Below are positions 35,932 through 44,325 of a stretch of 64,000 nucleotides of DNA, in pieces; position 1 is the first letter of the stretch, and each line of letters starts with the position of its first letter. The notes below the pieces were generated by a model. That model saw nothing but the letters and a program-made list of their open reading frames with translations, did not search any database and was not told where the DNA came from. Source of the DNA: Gp13-AA77 sp035949375. Its GTDB lineage: Bacteria > Acidobacteriota > Terriglobia > UBA7540. Made by a program: the position numbers and the translations under genes. The stretch is from contig DASZIG010000062.1 in assembly GCA_035949375.1 (NCBI GenBank), positions 22,231 to 86,230 on the forward strand, given 5' to 3'.

Positions 35932-36201
35932 TCACGTCGACAGCTTGATGACCGGACCGTGCGGCGGAGGATTTGAGCAACCGCTCACCGAAATGGTGTA
36001 GGTGCCCGTAGCCCCGACCGCGACCTGGGCCCCGCAGCTGCCCGGTGTGCCATTCTGCGCGGCCGGAACTGTGTAGGACAATGCGGCCAGGGGAGGACAG
36101 CAAGTGATGACTTGCACGTCCTGGGCCTGGTAATTGACGAAGTTAAACTGGTCCCCCGGAGATAGTGTGTAAGTGTCGCTGCCGCAACAATCAATGTCCA
36201 T
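35932..36201 (-). CDS. Small cysteine-paired protein of unknown function
   Basis: 89 residues, no signal peptide or membrane helix. Six cysteines: a CC pair at 5-6, a CC pair at 34-35 (TCCPP), and single Cys at about 56 and 77. The rest is rich in Thr, Val, Ser and Gly in alternating patterns, suggesting a small beta-sandwich. A strong ribosome site (GGAGGGAAGGA) precedes ATG 36201 by nine bases. It lies 44 bases downstream of a TPR Ser/Thr kinase gene in the same direction, so co-transcription is likely. It could be a substrate, metal-binding protein or secreted peptide. I do not recognise the family. Confidence 0.6.
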   Translation of the reverse strand: MDIDCCGSDTYTLSPGDQFNFVNYQAQDVQVITCCPPLAALSYTVPAAQNGTPGSCGAQVAVGATGTYTISVSGCSNPPPHGPVIKLST

Positions 36202-36245
36202 CTGGTTTTATCCTTCCCTCCACAATACAAGGCGCGCTTTCGCAG

Positions 36246-39008
36246 TCACTTCTGCCGGAGCAACTGCTTATAGCGAGGATCATTGTGAAGATTGTTTAGC
36301 GAAGGTGAGTGGGCCAACACGTACGGTGAGTAGCCTGCCGCAAGGGCCCTGGAAAGCCACTCTATAGCCACTGCCTTTTCGCCGAGCTGATTATAGATCA
36401 GAGTGGCGTTAAATAAAAGGTCCTTGTCGGGCTGGCCTGAGGCGAGCGCGCGGTCTAGCTCTGCGAGCGCCTGTTGCTTATCGCCAAGCATCGAGTGGTA
36501 GCCTGAGACGAGCCCCAATATGCCGGCGTCGTTGGGATTCACCTTCAATGCATCCTCTCCCAGCTTTACCGCAGTCCGGTAGGCGTCCATGGCTTGGGGA
36601 CGCTGACCGCCATAGTATTGGGCGTCACCGAGGAACCCCCAGTAGTCGTATTCCATGGGGTTCAGCTTGGTCGCCTCCACAAAATTGCGCGCCGCCTCGC
36701 GATAATTGCCGAGCAGGAAGTAGGCTGTACCCAGGTTCGAGTAAGCGTTCTCGGAAGGTTGAATGGCAATCGAATGCTCCAGCTCCTGCACGGCGCCCTC
36801 CATGTTATCCAGGGCCACGTCAGCGCCACCGAGATTCGAGTAGCCCCGGTAACTATCGGGAGCAAGTTCGACGACCTTCTGGAACATCGTGCGAGCCTTC
36901 TGGTAATCCTGCCGGGTAAAGTAGAAAACCCCCAGCATGTTGTATCCACGCCAGTATTGTGGACGCAGGTCGATCTCACGCTGGTAGGTCTTTTCAGCTT
37001 CCCCGAACTGGTTCAGGTTGCTATAAGCTACCGCCAGACTGCTGTAGGCCCGGTCGCTGGTGGGGTCGAGTTGCACGGCAAGCTGAAACTGGGTCACGGC
37101 CTGCGCGTAGTCGCCGGTGCCGCTTGCCAGCGTTCCGAGGCATAGGTGTCCTTCCGCGCCGGCGTTGCCGAGCTCGATGGCATGACGGCAGGCGGCGCGC
37201 GCCGACTCGACCAAGGGGCGGTCCTGGGTGACCTCGTATTTTTTCCAGGAAGCCTCCCCCAGGGCCGCCTCCGCCAACCCGAATTGCGGGTCGAGCTTGA
37301 GCGCCTCCTGGAGCGTTTCGAGGGCGCTCGCGAGCTTGGCGGGATCGCTGCCCTCCGGCAGGTAGCCCGTGCCCTGCAGGTAGTACTCGTAAGCCGCCGA
37401 ACTTCGCGTGCCCCGGAAGGATTGCCCCCGCTTCTCTTCGGAGCGGAGCCCAAGGTCGAGCGAGCGGGCGGCGCTTTCCACCAGGCGATCCTCCGCGGAC
37501 ACCAAGTCCGACTCAGCCACCGGAATCGAATCTCCTCGCAAGGCCCGGCCGCTCTTGGCGTCCACGACTGTGTAGCTGACCCGCACGATGCCTTCAGCGC
37601 GCTCGAGGCCGATCACGAGCCCGAGGTTGGCGCCGAAGTCGCGGCGCGCCTGGTCGAGGGTCGTGATTTCCTTGGCCCGGAGTTCGCTGGCCGGGGTTAC
37701 CTGAAAAGAACGGCCCGGGGTTAATTGGACAAGGCGTGCCGTCAAAGCATCGGCAAGACCGTTGCCGAAGGCCGTCAGCCCGGCATCGGACGGGGCTCCG
37801 GTGAAAGGCAGCACCACCAGGCTAATCGGGCTCGGCAGTGCCGGCTGGCGGGAGGACTTCAAGATGTTGCCGGCTTGCGTGAAGAGCCAGCCACGAGACG
37901 CCGGGACGATCAAGGCCAGGAGCACTGCCGCCAGCACCACGCCCGGGGTGGTCAGCCAGATGCGGCGCCTGGTGCGCGCTGTATCAAGGACGGTCTGCTT
38001 GCGCGTACTGGTGCTGATGCTGGCCGAAGAGGGATCTCCCCGCAAAGACTGCAAGTCCGCGCGCAGCGCGATGGCCGTCTGGTAGCGGTCCTCGGGCTTC
38101 TTGGCCAGGCACCTCTGAATCACGTCGGCAAGGCCCGGCGGCACTTGCGAATTGATCTCACTCGCAAGCGGCGGGTCATGGTTGATGATGGCGTTCGAGA
38201 CCGCCAGAGCGGTTGGTCCCTGGAAGGCGCGTCGGCCCGTCGCCACCTCATACAGAACCGCGCCCAGGCTGAAGATGTCGGTGCGCTCATCGAGCGGCTC
38301 GCCCAGCGCCTGCTCGGGCGACATGTAGGCGATGGTTCCCACCAGGGACCCCGGATTGGTGAGATTGTATTCTCCGAGCGGGGTGGTGTAGCTGCCCTCA
38401 GGGCCCCAGCTGACGCTGATCTCGTCCTCGGCCACCGGGCTTCCCATCGCCGCCTTTTCACGCGCAATTGGCTTACGCTTGGCCAGGCCGAAATCGAGGA
38501 TCTTGGCCCGGTCCCGGCTGGTCACGAAAAGGTTCGCAGGCTTAAGGTCGCGATGGATAACCCCCTGCTGATGGGCGGCGTCGAGGGCATCCGCAATCTG
38601 CACCCCCAGGTCGAGAACCTGGCTGACCGGCATGGGTTCGGGGGCGACCTTCGCGAGCCTCTCGCGAAGCGTCATCCCGTCCAACAACTCCATGGCGATG
38701 AACGGCTGGCCTTCGTGCTCATCGATTTCGAAGATCGTGCAGATTCCGGGGTGATTGAGCGCGGCAACAGACCGGGCTTCGCGGCGGAAGCGCGCGAGGG
38801 CCTCGGCGCGGCCGAGGTCCGCGTTTGACCCTGACCCGGGTGCTGCAGTCAGAGATTGCGGAAGAAGCTTCAGCGCGACCAGGCGTCCGAGATTAACGTC
38901 TTCGGCCCGGTAGACTTCACCCATGCCACCAGCGCCAATGCGGTCGAGCACAAGGTAGTGCGAGAGTCTACGGCCTTCCGATCCGGATTCCCCCATTTGG
39001 ACGGACAT
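36246..39008 (-). CDS. Transmembrane Ser/Thr protein kinase with TolB-N/FlgO-like and TPR domains
   Basis: 920 residues. Kinase domain (about 15-300): GAGGMGEVY, HRDLKPANLF, DFGLAKR, IAYMSPEQALGE. Membrane helix at about 355-380. Extracytoplasmic part: a FlgO/TolB-N-like domain (about 405-540, VVLPF...GLADALTARL), then roughly ten TPRs ending at residue 900. This is a common sensor design in Acidobacteria; the ligand is unknown. Start: ATG 39008 is likely; TTG 39026 and ATG 38996 are also in frame and none has a strong ribosome site. A GTCAAC-N9-GTTGAC inverted repeat lies just upstream. Confidence 0.9.
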   Translation of the reverse strand: MSVQMGESGSEGRRLSHYLVLDRIGAGGMGEVYRAEDVNLGRLVALKLLPQSLTAAPGSGSNADLGRAEALARFRREARSVAALNHPGICTIFEIDEHEGQPFIAMELLDGMTLRERLAKVAPEPMPVSQVLDLGVQIADALDAAHQQGVIHRDLKPANLFVTSRDRAKILDFGLAKRKPIAREKAAMGSPVAEDEISVSWGPEGSYTTPLGEYNLTNPGSLVGTIAYMSPEQALGEPLDERTDIFSLGAVLYEVATGRRAFQGPTALAVSNAIINHDPPLASEINSQVPPGLADVIQRCLAKKPEDRYQTAIALRADLQSLRGDPSSASISTSTRKQTVLDTARTRRRIWLTTPGVVLAAVLLALIVPASRGWLFTQAGNILKSSRQPALPSPISLVVLPFTGAPSDAGLTAFGNGLADALTARLVQLTPGRSFQVTPASELRAKEITTLDQARRDFGANLGLVIGLERAEGIVRVSYTVVDAKSGRALRGDSIPVAESDLVSAEDRLVESAARSLDLGLRSEEKRGQSFRGTRSSAAYEYYLQGTGYLPEGSDPAKLASALETLQEALKLDPQFGLAEAALGEASWKKYEVTQDRPLVESARAACRHAIELGNAGAEGHLCLGTLASGTGDYAQAVTQFQLAVQLDPTSDRAYSSLAVAYSNLNQFGEAEKTYQREIDLRPQYWRGYNMLGVFYFTRQDYQKARTMFQKVVELAPDSYRGYSNLGGADVALDNMEGAVQELEHSIAIQPSENAYSNLGTAYFLLGNYREAARNFVEATKLNPMEYDYWGFLGDAQYYGGQRPQAMDAYRTAVKLGEDALKVNPNDAGILGLVSGYHSMLGDKQQALAELDRALASGQPDKDLLFNATLIYNQLGEKAVAIEWLSRALAAGYSPYVLAHSPSLNNLHNDPRYKQLLRQK

Positions 39009-39031
39009 CTTACGCTGGTTCTTCAATTCTC

Positions 39032-39052
39032 GTCAACTACCACTTGGTTGAC
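39032..39052. promoter_or_regulatory. Inverted repeat between divergent genes, possible operator
   Basis: GTCAAC (39032-39037) and GTTGAC (39047-39052) are perfect inverted half-sites with a 9-base spacer, one and a half helical turns centre to centre. They sit between the kinase start (minus strand) and the exported-protein start (plus strand), where a dimeric regulator could control both. The right half is part of a TTGACA hexamer. Confidence 0.4.
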
Positions 39053-39100
39053 ATTATGGACGGCGCGGACAGGCGTTATGATGGCGAGCGAGGGTGATCA

Positions 39101-40987
39101 GTGCGAAGCAAGTGCCGTGTCTGCAGTCGCTGGTTAGTGATGGGTTCGCTGCTGCTAGGTACCTTCACTGGCGGCGGTGTATTTGGGGAGGCGCCGCATG
39201 ACGCCTATCTTCAGATCTTCGTAGAGCGCTACGCCATGGACGATCCCGGAGTTCCGCCCGGTGTACGCCGCGCGTTGGCGGCACCCCTCCGCCGGACGGC
39301 ACGCGATGCCGGCGGCGCGGTCTGGGAAGCCACGGCCCGCGGGTTGGCCGAAAGCGGCACGGCCGGGCACAGGCTCTGGACGGGAAGCGATGGCTTGCCC
39401 CGGCTGAGGCTGGACGGAATCGCGGTAGAGCAACCCGCCCGGGATGATGCGACCCTCAAGGATCTCTGGCTTGCCACGCATCAGGGCGCGATTCTTTTCA
39501 GGCCCTCGGCCCCGCCCGGCCAGCAGTGGTACTACTTCGCCGGACGCCGGTATCTGGCGGACGACGTCGTCCTCGGCCTGGTGCCAGACGCATCCGGCGC
39601 CTGGATCCGCACCCGCAACGGCATATCGCGAATCGAGTTTCGACCGTACACGCTCGAGCAGAAGGCCGCATATTTTGAAGATCGCCTGGAGCGCCGGCAT
39701 CTGCGGGACGGATTCGTGGACGACTGCTTCATGGCTTCACCGGGCGACGTTGCCGGCTGCGGGCCGGAGCCGAGCGACAACGACGGGCTGTGGACGGCCA
39801 TCTACGTGGCCGCCGAGTGCTTCCGCTACGGCGCGGTCGGCTCGGATGAGGCGCTGGCACGCGCCCACGCATCGCTCGCCGCTATGTTGCGACTTGAATC
39901 CGTGACTGCGACGCCCGGGTTCCCGGCGCGCGCCATCGCGCGGCCCGGCGAGTTGCGCGATCCCGGCGGGGAATGGCATCCCGCGGAGCAAGGCTCGTAT
40001 TGGAAAGGCGACACCAGCTCCGATGAGTTGGTAGGGCACTTCTTCGCGGACTGGGTGGCTTACAGCCTGCTGCCGGCCGACGATGATCTCGGTCAACGCG
40101 CCGCGGGCGAGGCGGAGCGCATTGCGCAGCGCCTTGTGGATCAGGGCCTTCGTCTGACTGGACCTGATGGACGGATGACTCGCTGGGGCAACTATACACC
40201 GCAGTACTTCAAGACCCCCGAAGGCGCAGACGACGGCGGGCTCGATTCGCTCGAGATTCTCTCTCACGTGCGCGTGGCCGCGCGCGTCTCTTGCCGGCCG
40301 GCGCTTGGCTTGGCGTATCATCACATTGCTCTCGATCTCGGCTACCTCGATAACACGTCGCGGCTCGGCTCGACTCCGCCGGAGGTCAACTACTCGGACG
40401 AGGAGCTCGCCTACCTCGCGTTTGCGCCGCTTGTCGATCCCCTGCCGGCCCTGCCGCGGACAAGCTCCGGCCGCCGCGCGACGTGCTCTGAGGACGATGC
40501 GGCCGTGGCCGCTCGCTACCGGACGGTCCTGGAACGGTTCTGGGCACGGACCGAGGACGAGCACAATCCGCTGTGGGCGGTCATCGTCGCCGCCGCGCTC
40601 GCGCCCGGCAAGGGGGATCTTTGTGCGGCACGAGAAGCGCTGGAACGAATACCGATGGACACGATTGAGTGGACGGTCGAGAACTCGGGCCGCGCGGACA
40701 TCGCGCTCCGGTCCGGCAAGAACCGGTTCGGCCGGACGCAGTCCGTCGCCGCCCTGCCCCCTAACGAACGTCCGGTGATGAAGTGGAACGGTGATCCTTT
40801 CGAGTTGGAGGGGGGCGACGGAGGGGGCAGCGAAGATGACGGCGCTTTCTTTCTGCTGCCTTACTGGATGGCGCGTTACTACGGCCTGATCGGCCCGGAC
40901 GGCGCCGAGCCCGCCCCGATCCCCGTCACCAAAGATTCGGGCCTCGGACAGCCGGATGCCACGGCCTGCGCCCGGCTCGGCAACTAA
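39101..40987 (+). CDS. Exported protein of unknown function, alpha-helical toroid-like
   Basis: 628 residues, GTG start at 39101 with GAGGG upstream. A signal peptide (residues 1-29) is followed by a ~190-residue N-terminal region containing LWLATHQGAILFRP and WYYFAGRRYL. The larger C-terminal part is helix-rich with DNDGLWTAIYVAAECFRYG, SSDELVGHFFADWVAYSLL, RMTRWGNYTPQYF and FFLLPYWMARYYGL. The DNDGLW...AxAxxF pattern and regular aromatic helices recall alpha/alpha-toroid enzymes such as six-hairpin glycosidases, but I see no family signature. The stop overlaps the convergent FecR gene. Confidence 0.7.
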   Translation: MRSKCRVCSRWLVMGSLLLGTFTGGGVFGEAPHDAYLQIFVERYAMDDPGVPPGVRRALAAPLRRTARDAGGAVWEATARGLAESGTAGHRLWTGSDGLPRLRLDGIAVEQPARDDATLKDLWLATHQGAILFRPSAPPGQQWYYFAGRRYLADDVVLGLVPDASGAWIRTRNGISRIEFRPYTLEQKAAYFEDRLERRHLRDGFVDDCFMASPGDVAGCGPEPSDNDGLWTAIYVAAECFRYGAVGSDEALARAHASLAAMLRLESVTATPGFPARAIARPGELRDPGGEWHPAEQGSYWKGDTSSDELVGHFFADWVAYSLLPADDDLGQRAAGEAERIAQRLVDQGLRLTGPDGRMTRWGNYTPQYFKTPEGADDGGLDSLEILSHVRVAARVSCRPALGLAYHHIALDLGYLDNTSRLGSTPPEVNYSDEELAYLAFAPLVDPLPALPRTSSGRRATCSEDDAAVAARYRTVLERFWARTEDEHNPLWAVIVAAALAPGKGDLCAAREALERIPMDTIEWTVENSGRADIALRSGKNRFGRTQSVAALPPNERPVMKWNGDPFELEGGDGGGSEDDGAFFLLPYWMARYYGLIGPDGAEPAPIPVTKDSGLGQPDATACARLGN

Positions 40988-42591
40988 GGGAACGGGTTGG
41001 GACATACCCGTGGCGGTACGCTCGGAGAAATCGTCGCGCCCAATTCAACCCCGAATTCAAGAAAAGCGAGGCACAGCTCATGGTTGAGCTCGGTCGCAGT
41101 CTCGGAATTAATGATGGCATCGCCGAGGGCGGTCGCGTAGGGCTGATAGGAGATTGGGACCAGATTCTTGGGGATCGATGGAAGCTCGATCACGGCGATC
41201 AGGTCAAGCACGGCTACGCCGGAGTAAAGGGCCGCATGGACCTGCTTGTCCTCTTCCCTGTGCACGAGCTGCGGAAGTCCCGGCGCGCCTTCGAAGCTCG
41301 CGAGACTCATGGCGCGCTCCATGCGCTGCCGGTCGGGATGGGACGCGCCCGGGGTCTCGCCGGGTTTCGTCACCGAGCACTCATCGGGCGCGACCTTCAC
41401 TGCGGCTCCGGCGGCGGAGGCCGCGGCCCTCACCGTGACCGGGCCCGAGGCGGCGTTACACACTGCGGTTTCCTTGGGACCGACCGAGAAGAAGAACGTG
41501 GTGGCCCCGGCGGTCGCGTTTACCAGATCGCTCGAGACCTCGAATTGCGGCTGCCCTCCATCAACGGGTGGAATCTCGGCGCGCAGGTACCCGGTTTGGA
41601 GCCTCAATTCGGTCGTGTGCGCCGCGGGATCGTGCGTCACCAGGTGCAGGGTAGTGTTGACGCCGACATCCACCAGCGTGTTGTCGAGAAGTTGTACGCG
41701 AGTCCGCCCTTCACCGAGCGTTCCCATCACATCGCCGATGTCCACGATCTCGCCCATCCGTAACGGCGTCGGAATCTCATCGCCCGGGTGGCGCACCACT
41801 TCGTCGGGATACACCGCCACCACGCGTCCGGCCATTCGCGGCCCTTCGCTGCCGGTCGAGGGCACGGCGCTGCCTGAAGCCGGGGTCGGTGGCGCAGGAG
41901 ACGGCGGCGTGGAAGGTGGCGCCGTAGGAGTTTGCGGCTTGGATGGGGCCTGCGCCGGTGTTGACGATTGCTGGGACGTAACGGGCTGCTGCGCCGCCAT
42001 GCCGATCCGGACCGCATGACCGGCGGCGAGGACGGCCGACGCTCCCGCGCCCCGGATGGTGACCGCGCCCCGTTCCACCGCAACCGTGGCCGCGCCGCCC
42101 GCCACCTGAAGGCGGCACAAGGAAGACGGACTGCCGCTCTCGATCGTTACCGATGCGCCCAGCACCCGGAGGCCTGGCGGGTCACTGCCCGCAGTTCTCA
42201 AAGTGAGGGAGCCCTGACGCAACTCGAGATCGCGCGCCGCAACAATGACCTCGCTGACTGCCTCCAGGCGGGCGACGCTCCCGGTAGCGAACTGGATCTC
42301 CACCCCGGACCCTGCCTCGGTCGTCACCACGTCGCCCGGGAACACGAGGGTGCCCGGAGGGGCCGGCATCCGGTCCACTGCGTACTGGCCCCAGCCGAGA
42401 ATCGAGCCCAGCGGTTGAGAACCCGTGCCCGCTCCGGTGCCCGCCCCGCGAGCCTGCCCGCATATAAGGATTGCCGCCACCAGCATTGACACCAGCGCCG
42501 CCTGGCAGGGCTTCCACACCCACGATGGTACGCGCGGCAAAGATTTCTGGGGCAGTGGACCGGGGCAACGCGAATTGACGGCGAATCTCAT
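40984..42591 (-). CDS. Exported FecR-domain protein with two FecR-like modules
   Basis: 535 residues. A basic N-terminus precedes one hydrophobic signal helix (about 30-50). Module 1 (about 65-205) has VFPGDVVTTEAGSGVEIQFATGS, typical of FecR. A Pro/Ser/Thr linker (about 205-255) leads to module 2 (about 258-375: GEIVDIGDVMGTLGEGRTRVQLLDNTLVDVG). The C-terminal ~150 residues are unassigned and hold a Cys pair. FecR modules act as periplasmic sensors of TonB-sigma systems, but this form lacks the anti-sigma N-terminus and is closer to the structural FecR proteins of Acidobacteria. ATG 42591 is chosen by the signal helix; the frame is open to 42666. Confidence 0.8.
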   Translation of the reverse strand: MRFAVNSRCPGPLPQKSLPRVPSWVWKPCQAALVSMLVAAILICGQARGAGTGAGTGSQPLGSILGWGQYAVDRMPAPPGTLVFPGDVVTTEAGSGVEIQFATGSVARLEAVSEVIVAARDLELRQGSLTLRTAGSDPPGLRVLGASVTIESGSPSSLCRLQVAGGAATVAVERGAVTIRGAGASAVLAAGHAVRIGMAAQQPVTSQQSSTPAQAPSKPQTPTAPPSTPPSPAPPTPASGSAVPSTGSEGPRMAGRVVAVYPDEVVRHPGDEIPTPLRMGEIVDIGDVMGTLGEGRTRVQLLDNTLVDVGVNTTLHLVTHDPAAHTTELRLQTGYLRAEIPPVDGGQPQFEVSSDLVNATAGATTFFFSVGPKETAVCNAASGPVTVRAAASAAGAAVKVAPDECSVTKPGETPGASHPDRQRMERAMSLASFEGAPGLPQLVHREEDKQVHAALYSGVAVLDLIAVIELPSIPKNLVPISYQPYATALGDAIINSETATELNHELCLAFLEFGVELGATISPSVPPRVCPNPFP

Positions 42592-42679
42592 AGCGACCTG
42601 ACGTTTGATTGCGGGAGGCTCGCGGCTGCTCCCAAGTCCGGAGGAGGATTCGGAAGCCTCTACCACAATCCAGAACCGG

Positions 42680-42928
42680 CTACGAAGTCACGGCCGGTGG
42701 CGCGAGCGGGACTACCGGCGGAAGGGCCCGGGCCTTGATCTCGGAGTCAAAACCGCACTCCTTATGCTTGCCGTCGCAGAAGGGTTTGTTCTCCGAATGC
42801 CCGCACCTGCAGAGGCTGACAGCGGTGCGGCCGGCAAGATCAAAGGCGTTGCCCTCGGCGTCGTAGATGGTGAAATCATCACCTTCAATCCGCACCGGGC
42901 CATTACTGCGAACGGTTATCTTAGTCAC
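42680..42928 (-). CDS. CDGSH-type iron-sulfur protein
   Basis: 82 residues. A beta-rich N-terminal part (KITVRSNGPVRIEGDDFTIYDAEG) leads to the 2Fe-2S motif CRCGHSENKPFCDGKH, with ligands Cys-x-Cys, Cys and His. Such small proteins hold redox-active, acid-labile 2Fe-2S clusters; prokaryotic roles are poorly defined. GTG 42928 is preferred because AAGGAG lies six bases upstream and the family N-terminus starts there; an ATG at 42958 would overlap the preceding gene. A HemJ/CopD-like membrane gene ends 26 bases upstream, suggesting a shared transcript. Confidence 0.88.
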   Translation of the reverse strand: MTKITVRSNGPVRIEGDDFTIYDAEGNAFDLAGRTAVSLCRCGHSENKPFCDGKHKECGFDSEIKARALPPVVPLAPPAVTS

Positions 42929-42954
42929 CGGAATCTCCTTATGGGCGATATCGA

Positions 42955-43389
42955 TCATGAAAATGGCTTCAAAACCGCCAGAATAACGATCGCGAGGAGG
43001 AGCAGAGCCACCGCGCCGTGAGCAAGCTTGGCCTCGGCGGGCCGGATCTCGGCGCGTCCCCCCTCATAGGCGCGAAACCGCGCCGTCAGTAGCAAATCCA
43101 CCGCGATCAGAATCACGACCAGCGTGAGTTTCACGTGGAGCCAGGTCTCTCGCAGATACTCCGGGCGAATGATCACGATGGCGATGCCCGCCAGCACCGT
43201 GATCGCGGCGCCGGGATGCACGATCCCTCTCAGGAGCTTCCGTTCGAGTGCGGCCAGGGTTTTCCGGGCCTCCGGCGAACCCTCCGCGCCGAGACCAGCC
43301 AGGACGCGCGCCGCCACCAGCAGGCCGCCCAGCCAGAAGACGATACCCACGATGTGCGCCACCAGGGCCCAGTTCAAGGAAGTGTTCAT
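42955..43389 (-). CDS. HemJ/CopD-like four-helix membrane protein
   Basis: 144 residues with four membrane helices. Conserved histidines are found in VAHIVGIVFWLGGLL, GIVHPGAAITV and TWLHVKLTL. This pattern occurs both in HemJ (protoporphyrinogen IX oxidase) and in CopD/DUF2269-like proteins, in which His residues can bind haem or metal. Haem-related redox work next to a CDGSH Fe-S protein is plausible, not shown. ATG 43389 starts the first helix (MNTSLNWALVAHIVG). No ribosome site is apparent. Confidence 0.72.
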   Translation of the reverse strand: MNTSLNWALVAHIVGIVFWLGGLLVAARVLAGLGAEGSPEARKTLAALERKLLRGIVHPGAAITVLAGIAIVIIRPEYLRETWLHVKLTLVVILIAVDLLLTARFRAYEGGRAEIRPAEAKLAHGAVALLLLAIVILAVLKPFS

Positions 43390-43747
43390 AAGGGGCGGCT
43401 TCGCTGGGTGCTCTGCGACTGCGGGGCAGCGAACTCAACAGGGAATGTTACCTTGCTGTCTCCCCCGGCGCAAGGCGGGCGGACCGGAGCGCCGCCGGCC
43501 GGCCCGATTTGTCTGGGCTCCAATCCCTGCCTGCGTGGATCCTGCGCGGCCAAATCCGCGATCGGCGAGACATTCCCCCGAATTGTTCTCGAGGCCCGTC
43601 CCACAGGCTATGGTGCGCTAAGCCATGGTCGGAGGGGCAATTTAGCGACGGGCTTGAGCCAGACCTCTGAAGTTCGTTCTCCGGCCGAGCCTGCACACGG
43701 CAAAGAGAAACAAGGTAGAATCTGCGTCATATCGAATTGGAGGATCT
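43390..43747. other. Divergent intergenic region, no gene seen
   Basis: 358 bases separating the minus-strand HemJ/CopD-like gene and the plus-strand lipoprotein gene. Open frames here have no ribosome site or family likeness. Confidence 0.3.
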
Positions 43748-44293
43748 ATGCCGTATCCGACTCGCGCGATCGCTGTTCGGTTCATTGGGCAGAAGTGGCG
43801 AATGGTTCTTTCGCTGGCAGCGGCCCTCTTCGCAGGCTGCGCTGCTTGTGGCGCTGGAGCAAGTGAATCACAGGCTCCGACGGGGGACCATGCCGTCGAT
43901 CAGGCCGTCCGCGCGTTCATGCAAAGCGTTGCCCATGACGTTACGCAAGACGGCCCCATGGCATGGATCAAGTATTTCGATGAGGGCCCCGCGTTCTTCA
44001 TGGCCGTCAACGGCCAGATGGCCTTCCCGAATGCTGCTGCTGCGCAGCAGGGAACCCGGAAATTCGCCCAGACGATCAGCCACATTGAGTTGAAGTGGGG
44101 TGACGACCTGCGCGTTGATCCACTCACGGCCGACCTCGCTGTGGTGGCGGCCTCGTGGCACGAGACTCTGATCGACACTGCCGGACATCGTGAGGATGAC
44201 GCGGGATACTTTACAGGACTGGCTGAAAATCGGAAGGGACGCTGGCAATTCCGCGACGCTCACTGGTCGGCGCCCGTGCCAGCCGGACACTGA
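43748..44293 (+). CDS. Predicted lipoprotein with NTF2/SnoaL-like (DUF4440) domain
   Basis: 181 residues. The signal region ends in LFAG-Cys31, a lipobox, so the protein is likely lipid-anchored. The mature part looks like the cone-shaped NTF2/SnoaL fold: AVRAFMQSVAHDVTQDGPMAWIKYF, AFFMAVNGQMAFPN, IELKWGDDLRVDPLTADLAVVAASW, and the terminal GRWQFRDAHWS. Many such proteins are non-enzymatic; no catalytic pair could be assigned. ATG 43748 has GGAGG four bases upstream; a second ATG at 43802 would give a shorter signal. Confidence 0.75.
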   Translation: MPYPTRAIAVRFIGQKWRMVLSLAAALFAGCAACGAGASESQAPTGDHAVDQAVRAFMQSVAHDVTQDGPMAWIKYFDEGPAFFMAVNGQMAFPNAAAAQQGTRKFAQTISHIELKWGDDLRVDPLTADLAVVAASWHETLIDTAGHREDDAGYFTGLAENRKGRWQFRDAHWSAPVPAGH

Positions 44294-44325
44294 GCCTGCT
44301 CGCACGCCTGGACATGCGCGGGCGC

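Noticed and set aside
37725..38828. 367-residue plus-strand frame opposite the TPR kinase
   Set aside because: Shadow of the kinase domain coding strand; no ribosome site or family likeness.
39048..39082. TTGACA with TATGAT as promoter of the exported protein gene
   Set aside because: The spacing is about 23 bases, too long for a sigma-70 promoter; the inverted repeat reading is preferred.
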